A stretch of 64,000 bases of DNA from Haliclystus octoradiatus (taxonomy: Eukaryota; Cnidaria; Staurozoa; Stauromedusae; Haliclystidae), in contig OU744451.1 in assembly GCA_916610825.1 (NCBI GenBank), forward strand, positions 12,115,520-12,179,519, written 5' to 3'. This document shows, piece after piece, positions 57,566 to 64,000 of the stretch. Every line of letters begins with the position of its first letter. Position 1 is the first letter of the stretch. The notes below the pieces were generated by a model that saw only the letters and a list, made by a program, of their open reading frames with translations, searched no databases and had not been told where the DNA came from. The position numbers were made by a program, and so were the translations under genes.

Positions 57566-58867
57566 CTAGCTGTATTGCTCGAGAGCAGCATGGTAAGTTT
57601 TCAGATATATAGTATGCTCTTCTGGTGTCATCTTTGATTCCAATTCTTTATCAATGGCAAGAACATTATAAACATTGTTACCAATTCTAACAGTTTGATT
57701 ATCCTCATCATCATCGTCATCATCGTCGTCGTACATCAATTGCTCTACTGTTGTATCCACTTCAGCATGTACTGTAGTGCTATTTGATGGACCTGCAATT
57801 GGCTTCGCTCCACTGCCAGAGTCTGAGTCTTCACTAGTATCACTTGATTCAATGGAAGGGGCTCTTTGCTGATCCATTTTCAGCTTTTTACTTGCTGATT
57901 CATGTACTAATAAATCTGGTAGTATGTCATCCTCAGTATTGATATTGTTGTGTTTTATACTATCTGCAATTGGATCATTTGTGATATTGCTTGTGTCGTT
58001 TGCATTTTTTGAGACTGTACTCTCTGTCATCCACACAGGTGCTTCCTTCATCTTCTTATGTTCCGATGGCTTGTTTACCTCATCGCCAACATTAACTGAT
58101 ATGCTTTGGTCATATAAATCCACTGGTCGTTTATCTGTTGACCATCCACTTTTAGACGAATTGTTATGGGCTGAATTTTTCTGTAATATGTTCTTCAGTT
58201 GAAGGGTAGACGGTTCTGGCTCTAACACCTCTGGGGCCAAATTTATATTTTCACAAGCTCGCAGGAGTTTATAGATTGGCTCCATTTGTTCATTAAATCG
58301 ACTTAGTGTAGAACGGTTACTGCCTTGACTACTGTGAGACATCTCTTCTTCGACAGCACCTCCACAATGAGGGCATTTCAAAGTCCCAGTTGCCATGTCA
58401 AGAAGTCGATCAACTTCAAGATCTGAAAACTTGCTTTGACAACGTTCACACGTGAAAGATGGTCTATTCCGTGCTTGTTGTTCTTCATTTTCCAATTTCC
58501 TTCGGATATGATCTAATTTGTATTTTATTACATTAACAAACACCTTATAGTTGATAAAATAGAAATTGTAGACGTTCATAGTTCCAGTATCCGGGTCTTT
58601 TTCTTTGTGAACACGTTGTTTAATTAGTTTATCACTTTTTAGTCTAGCAAGGGTTTGCCTTAACTGCCTTTTATCAAACCTCAGGCGTTCAATGAGGGTT
58701 TCCTCATCGATACATGGTATTCTTGTAAGCAAACTAACAACTGCTATGTGCTCTGGCTCGTAAAAACCATGTACCGTCGTTTTTGCAAGTCTCTTTAGTA
58801 TAGGCGGCACTTCTGTGAGTAGCTCTGGCTCTTCCAAGGCTGATTGAGAATTGACTTTCACTGACAT
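57566..58867 (-). CDS. GTF2E1: General transcription factor IIE subunit 1 (TFIIE-alpha)
   Basis: TFIIE-alpha pairs with TFIIE-beta in the RNA polymerase II preinitiation complex, where it recruits and stimulates TFIIH. The frame is 433 residues, close to the 439 of human. Residues about 22-110 form the extended winged helix (VPPILKRLAKTTVHGFYEPE, LRFDKRQLRQTLARLKSDKL). A C4 zinc ribbon follows with Cys140, 143, 165 and 168 (CERCQSKF, CPHCGG). A Ser-rich linker leads to an acidic block (eight Asp from residue 380) and a conserved end (KMTPEEHTIYLKTYHAALEQ). No intron interrupts the coding region, which is unusual for an animal gene of this size. The start matches the family N-terminus. It is divergent from DNAJB13. 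Confidence 0.95.
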   Translation of the reverse strand: MSVKVNSQSALEEPELLTEVPPILKRLAKTTVHGFYEPEHIAVVSLLTRIPCIDEETLIERLRFDKRQLRQTLARLKSDKLIKQRVHKEKDPDTGTMNVYNFYFINYKVFVNVIKYKLDHIRRKLENEEQQARNRPSFTCERCQSKFSDLEVDRLLDMATGTLKCPHCGGAVEEEMSHSSQGSNRSTLSRFNEQMEPIYKLLRACENINLAPEVLEPEPSTLQLKNILQKNSAHNNSSKSGWSTDKRPVDLYDQSISVNVGDEVNKPSEHKKMKEAPVWMTESTVSKNANDTSNITNDPIADSIKHNNINTEDDILPDLLVHESASKKLKMDQQRAPSIESSDTSEDSDSGSGAKPIAGPSNSTTVHAEVDTTVEQLMYDDDDDDDDEDNQTVRIGNNVYNVLAIDKELESKMTPEEHTIYLKTYHAALEQYS

Positions 58868-59106
58868 CTTCAGTATATTGAGAACATCAGCCCATCAGGC
58901 ACCAGGTAATAATAAGCACAACATATTTCCTCTTCGTAACCGTAAATGTTAATTTCTTCAGGTTGCAGCCATTTTGTACAGTCTCGCATGATTTGTGGCT
59001 TCGTGAACAAGAGACTCAAGCTGATGGTTGCTATGGTTCATGTTGCTAACACGATTATTCAACATGGCGGCAGAGTTTGAATTCAGCTAAAATTTGCAAG
59101 AATAAG
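58868..59106. promoter_or_regulatory. Bidirectional promoter of GTF2E1 and DNAJB13
   Basis: Only 239 bp separate the two start codons. There is no TATA box. YY1-like words face each gene: ATGGCGGC at 59064-59071 on the plus strand, and CAAAATGGCTGC on the minus strand at 58965-58976. GTTGCTATGGTTC (59027-59039) resembles an RFX X-box half site, as expected for a cilium gene. Confidence 0.6.
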
Positions 59107-62100
59107 ATGGGTCAAGACTACTACGCTTATCTTGGAATCACTCGCAGTGCCAGCGATGCCGACATTAAAAAATCGTAAGTATCAAAATTATTTTACTGAT
59201 TTTCTTGCCCGTGTTTCCATCATAATGTGAATGCTGAGTGAATTCAACCAAGGCATATCTATAATCTTTCATGAATTGTGTATATATTGATCTTGATTGC
59301 TGCGTCTGCAATAGTTCGGTGACGAAAATAGTCATATGTACTCTAGAGATTGAAAGAGTACATTGAGTGCCCTCGGTAGGGCATTTTTAAGTGTACAATC
59401 AAATATGCTTTTATTATACCATTACTGTAAATGTTATACAGTGCGGTTCTCTTTCATAGGTACCGAAGGCTTTCTCTAAAGAATCACCCTGTCAAAACAG
59501 GCAATCAATCAGACAGTATTAAATTCCGCCAGCTCTGTGAAGCTTATGATATCCTCAGCAATGGTAACAAATTCACAACTCAATATGTTTTGGTTTTATG
59601 ATTGCTTGTCAACAGGAACACTAAGCATCTGTTATTCTACATTTCTTTAGCCCAGAGGAAAGCTATATATGACCAATTCGGGGAAGAGGGACTGAAGCGA
59701 GGTGTTCCTCTTGACGAAGAAGGTAAGGATAGATGAGCGGTTACTGTACAGAAACAACTTCACACTTTGGAACAGCTATCTTTATAATAATGCCTGATTG
59801 TGAATTTCATTCAATTTCTTAATACGCAGGTTTCACCAAAGGCTATGCATTTCATGGTGATCCAGAAAGAGTATTTAAAGAATTTTTTGGTGGTGATAAC
59901 CCATTTTCTGGTAATCATCAGCATACTTTTCTACAATTGTGCTTTACCCTTTGTTCTTCCTTAGCTAGTATAAATACATTTCAGTAAATATACATTATCT
60001 TGAAGTGAAACTGACATGACAATGTTAAGTATTAATCGAAATGCGTTATCATTGATTTAGAGTTGTTTGATGTTAATATCTATGACGTTGATGTTGGTTT
60101 TGGTGGTTTACAAGGAAGGGGAAGGAAAACAAAAGACAGTCCCATCGAAGAAGATCTATTCTTAACTTTGGAAGAATCTTATCATGGATGCATGAAGAAA
60201 GTTAAGATATCAAGAAAGGTAATATCCCATTTCATATCGTTATCAAGACTTGACAAAAGGCTGGATTCCAAGAAAACAATATTTTTTGAGAGAGATAATG
60301 TCATCCTTGATCCTTTCGAGATGCCGGTGTACACTCATGGGACTAATGTCCAAATAGGCCTGAAGTTAACCAAAAATTGCATTAATTTTAAAAACAGCAT
60401 ATGGGGCTATCCAAAAGGTATGTACTCAGTTGAGGGGGGGGGGTAATACCAAAAGCGTAAAGCTGCGAACATGGGAAGGGGGTGTCAATCATCGAAGTGA
60501 GATCAAAGTACATACGTATCTTGGTTATCTCTATAGTACTTTTCAACAGATTATAACTGTGATTAATTGTCAGTTTATTGATGACTAAATCAATTTTTAT
60601 TGCACAAAACTAAACTATAAATTAATTATTAATCGTAAAATTTGCGTTTTAAAAGCGGTTGCACTTTCATACTTTCGAAAACAACAAACACAAAATTGTA
60701 AAAATGCAAGTGAGTGAAAAAATTGTCAGTACTTACGCAGAAGGGGTTGATCCAAAAGCGTACAGGGGTGTTAAATATTGTAACAATTACTGAGTATGTA
60801 CTTTATGGATGGCCCCTATACTGAATTGTAATTGATGTTCTATAGGCTTATTTAAAAACTTAATTTTCATGAATTTGTAATCAAATATTCTTAGCTTTAG
60901 GAATATTGTACTAATTTTCTACTCTGTAAATTACAATGATGTTGTTTTTGAAGATTTTGTTCCCTATTATGCCTTTTGGCTCTGAATAAATGATGATAAA
61001 GGTTGATAATTTTGTTGTACCGAGAAGTCGAACAAGGATAGGCCAGCATCACAGAATTTTCAATTATCTGTAAAAACGTTAGAAGGCTAAAACTTTTCAC
61101 CGTGAACTAAATTTTAGCAGTATTAATAAAGTCAGGGTAATTTTCTAATGTTACAGCTATTATACCTTAATTTCTTAAAATCATATTGCTTACTTTAGAA
61201 AGTAAATATTAGTTTGTAGATGAGTTCATTTCTATTCTATTCATAATTGCATCTTATTTACCAGGGCTACAAGGATGACAAACTTCAAGCTTGTTGAATT
61301 TTCCTTATTAAATAACATGAATTAATTAATAAAAAGGGGGTATTCAATGGTATTCAATGTATGTTTCACATTGACTTTTTGTCGGAAAGAGGGATTTCAA
61401 ACACCGTATTTGCTTTGTATAGTTTTTGTTATTTCAGTATTCATCGATCCAAAATGTTTTAAACGTAAATTTTCTTCTGTGTTGCAAATGAACCGCTCTT
61501 CAAAATAGCATTTTACATTATAACACGTTAATAATCTATCCTATAGAGGATTGTGTTCAGGTGATGTGACTGATGATATGAGTATTCTTATAATTAGGTA
61601 TTAAATGAGGATGGACACACGTCGAGTATTCGTAGTAAGATATTAACGATTCAAACCAAACCAGGATGGCACCCTGCTACAAAATTAACATTCCCAAAAG
61701 AAGGAGATCAAGAACCTAATAATATACCAGGTTAGTGAATCATGTTTTTTTTCTTTTGTTGGTGATCTCTATTATCCTGTATTTCTTTAATTAAATTATT
61801 TCATCGTTGGGTGCCAGACTGAATCAGTAGTTGCATGACAAATAATAACTGCTGTTCGGTTGTGTGTACTAATATCCGTTTATTTTGTTGATTTTTATTA
61901 GCTGATATTACATTTGTATTACGCGATAAAGTTCATCCAATCTTCAAAAGGGTCGGTGTTAATTTGTACTACATGGCTGATATTGATTTAGCTAAGGTAA
62001 GCTGGCTTGAGTATGTAGATTTTCAGCGGGGGAATTGCTTCATTGATTAAATGACGTGCCAATGTACCCACTGCTGCAATTGACGCAACACATGATGTTT

Positions 62101-63547
62101 ATTACACGGCACATGATCTATATTTGGCGATGTTAGAAATTCAATTAGAAATTGTTAATATTGCCCTACATAGTGCCGTGCCGTGTAATCAATAAATGAG
62201 CACTGCCCTTCAGAATGCTCTTTAAGCTATTCAAATAGAATTTAACAATGGGCGTTGTATTATTCATTGTTAAGCTTGGCGGAATTTGGCTGCTGACAAC
62301 CAACGTCTGTCCGAAACTCACCGAAACATTGAATGATATGCTTAATTGCTTATCTTCCAAAATAGACACTCTGTATGTTTGAGGTGTCGTTTATTTTAAG
62401 GAAATAGGTCTAAATATTACCAAACAATTCGAAAAGGATTTAAATTAGTTTAAATTTGAACTCTGTACAAATCGATGCAATTTATGGTACATGATTGAAT
62501 TTCTTTTTTGATTACATTGTATATCATACCATACACTAATAAATAATCGGTAGTTAGATCAACGATCCTCACAATTGATTTATTTTGTTAGCTTCGATTC
62601 TTTCATTGTCACTTCAGGCTTTGATTGGCTCAATCATTGACATTCCGACTCTGGATGGTCGTATTATCAGTGTGCCAATCAGTGATATTGTTAGGTAAAT
62701 CATTTATCGTTGTATTTATTTGCTTTGACTACTGCATTTTATGATTGCTCAATCTTCATTTTACGAACAATAGCTATAGTCTTATCTAGTCTATTTGATA
62801 GATACGGTAGATTGATACACCACAGCACCACACCCATGATAACAGCCTAACAGATAAATATACTATATGCAAATTCACCCATCCTTGTCTGATACAATGT
62901 TACTAATTACGATAAAAACGACTCAAAAAATACAATTATTTTATTTGAATGTTTTGTCACTGAATCTCAGTGATGGTATAATGTATGGTAGGCCTATCTA
63001 TATAAAATATCCAATATTTTCCCTAGTGTATATTGAGCTGAGTGTTCAGATGTCCTACACGGGATAACGTAATCGTCCGCTAAATTTCGAGGGAAAAATA
63101 CTCTAAAAGTCTTTTACAATCATCACGTAATAATGCAAAAGTCTTCTCTACATTTCACTCTCGATACGGCATCACGTGAAAGTTATAATTTTGATAAAAT
63201 CGGATTATTATTATTGATGCTGATTTGTAGTTTAAATGGTTTTATTCAACTAAATATACACATCCGCAGCTTTTTATTCGCTTTCACTGGTATATACTGC
63301 GTGAATAGAAACAGGTTCTCGTTGTGATTGAAAAGGTCGTTTTGGGAATGCTTACATACACTTTATTTTCAATGCGTTATTGATGGTTTGTTATAGACCT
63401 GGCTACCAAAAGATCATCAAAAATGAGGGTATGCCATTACCATCGAACTTCGAAGAGAGGGGTGACCTCGTTATCAATTTCAACATTATCTTTCCTGCCC
63501 AATTATCAACTGATCAGAAGGATCTTCTTAAGAAAGCTTTGCTGTAA
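59107..63547 (+). CDS. DNAJB13: DnaJ homologue DNAJB13, nine exons, 312 aa
   Basis: DNAJB13 is a type II Hsp40 of axonemal radial spokes in motile cilia and sperm tails. Exons: 59107-59174, 59460-59563, 59651-59722, 59830-59910, 60061-60218, 61598-61730, 61902-61996, 62618-62694, 63397-63547. All splice sites are GT-AG and phases join to 939 bp. The J domain starts [20 protein letters not shown]. Its HPD motif is HPV (residues 32-34), as in other DNAJB13 proteins where the Asp is lost, so stimulation of Hsp70 is not expected. Next come [20 protein letters not shown], the GFGGLQGRG linker and two C-terminal beta domains ([35 protein letters not shown]). The length is near the 316 residues of human. 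ATTAAA at 63621-63626 may be its polyadenylation signal. Confidence 0.97.
60955..61000 (+). mobile_element. LINE 3' end relic in DNAJB13 intron 5
   Basis: CTCTGAATAAATGATGATAAAGG repeats the 3' terminus of the LINE family seen at 8073-8100. Only the tail is recognisable. Confidence 0.5.
62108..62200. repeat. Short inverted repeat in DNAJB13 intron 7
   Basis: ATTACACGGCAC near 62111 and its inverse GTGCCGTGTAAT near 62179 flank about 60 bp. It could be a small foldback element. No duplication was defined. Confidence 0.4.
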
Positions 63548-64000
63548 TGGTATCATAGTTTATTCAGCAAAAATCATTTAATGGCATATTGCCGAACAAT
63601 TTTAAGACGACGTATGGGGGATTAAATTATAATTGGCTGCGTTTTTTTCTTAGTTAATTTGATGATTGTTTTATCTTCATTCTATATGTACGCAGAGTAA
63701 ATGTATCTTAAAAATGAAGTGAATCCCCATGGAGTGCTTGTCTTGTGTCAGTATATATAGGTTCTATTGTATTTCACAGACCGCAAGTCTGAATTTCATG
63801 CAACACGAGGACTACATAGATATTATCATAGTAAATCAATCGACCGAGGCAGTATTTCTTTGCTAACACGGGTAAAGGAGGATACATCAGTGATTTATGT
63901 GTTTCTGAAAGGAATGTATGTTAACTTGATCGTAGTGATGAAACATTGTAAATGATCACGATATATTCTGCTGATTGCCTCAGTTGGGCATTTTATGCGA
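63548..64000. other. 3' flank of DNAJB13, nothing else recognised
   Basis: This holds the likely DNAJB13 3' UTR. The 62-codon open frame at 63767-63955 has no recognisable domain. Confidence 0.5.

Noticed and set aside
60063-60446. 127-codon plus-strand frame as a separate gene
   Set aside because: It is DNAJB13 exon 5 read through its donor at 60219.

Overview
The window is animal nuclear DNA. Genes are split by GT-AG introns, the DNA is AT-rich, and most of the space is occupied by eukaryotic transposable elements: Gypsy and BEL/Pao LTR elements, CR1/Rex1-like LINEs, a Penelope-like fragment, an animal CACTA/EnSpm element, hAT-like elements and tRNA-derived SINEs. A motile-cilium gene (DNAJB13), a CACTA element of animal type and a LINE carrying a 2A peptide suggest a marine invertebrate. 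A tunicate or other deuterostome is my guess, but the sequence does not settle it.

Three host genes are recognisable. SMC6 (minus strand, 24593 down to 3266) was assembled here from 15 exons. Both ATPase half-heads are present with intact splice phases, Walker A, LSGGERS signature and DEFD Walker B. The hinge and most of the distal coiled coil cannot be found, splice phases do not join at exons 10-11-12, and exon 8 seems to carry a one-base frameshift. At the right end, TFIIE-alpha (GTF2E1, minus, 57566-58867, one exon) and DNAJB13 (plus, nine exons, 59107-63547, 312 aa) lie head to head over a 239-bp shared promoter.

Between them is a transposon landscape. A Gypsy element (26435-41749, 5-bp duplication AATGC, tRNA-Leu primer site) contains two SINEs, a hAT-like element, a complete 7.1-kb CACTA element (30203-37319, 3-bp duplication ATA) and the 3' part of a BEL/Pao element. 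The CACTA element has a decayed TNP2-type transposase gene on the minus strand. On the plus strand it has a second gene of 11 exons whose splices all stay in frame and give a 342-aa basic-tailed protein that I cannot assign to a family. This is the best candidate for something undescribed here. A second, young Gypsy (43687-48851) has identical 186-bp LTRs, a TATAG duplication and one uninterrupted 1526-codon gag-pol frame. A LINE (minus, about 52290-56061) has a 2A peptide ahead of its endonuclease, two nonsense codons and a 332-bp insertion flanked by AATT.

The introns of SMC6 hold LINE, Penelope-like, SINE and hAT-like pieces, and a large diverged inverted repeat (10169-11990 against 17515-19245) that brackets exons 7-10. 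Stretches where I see no gene are listed as such.
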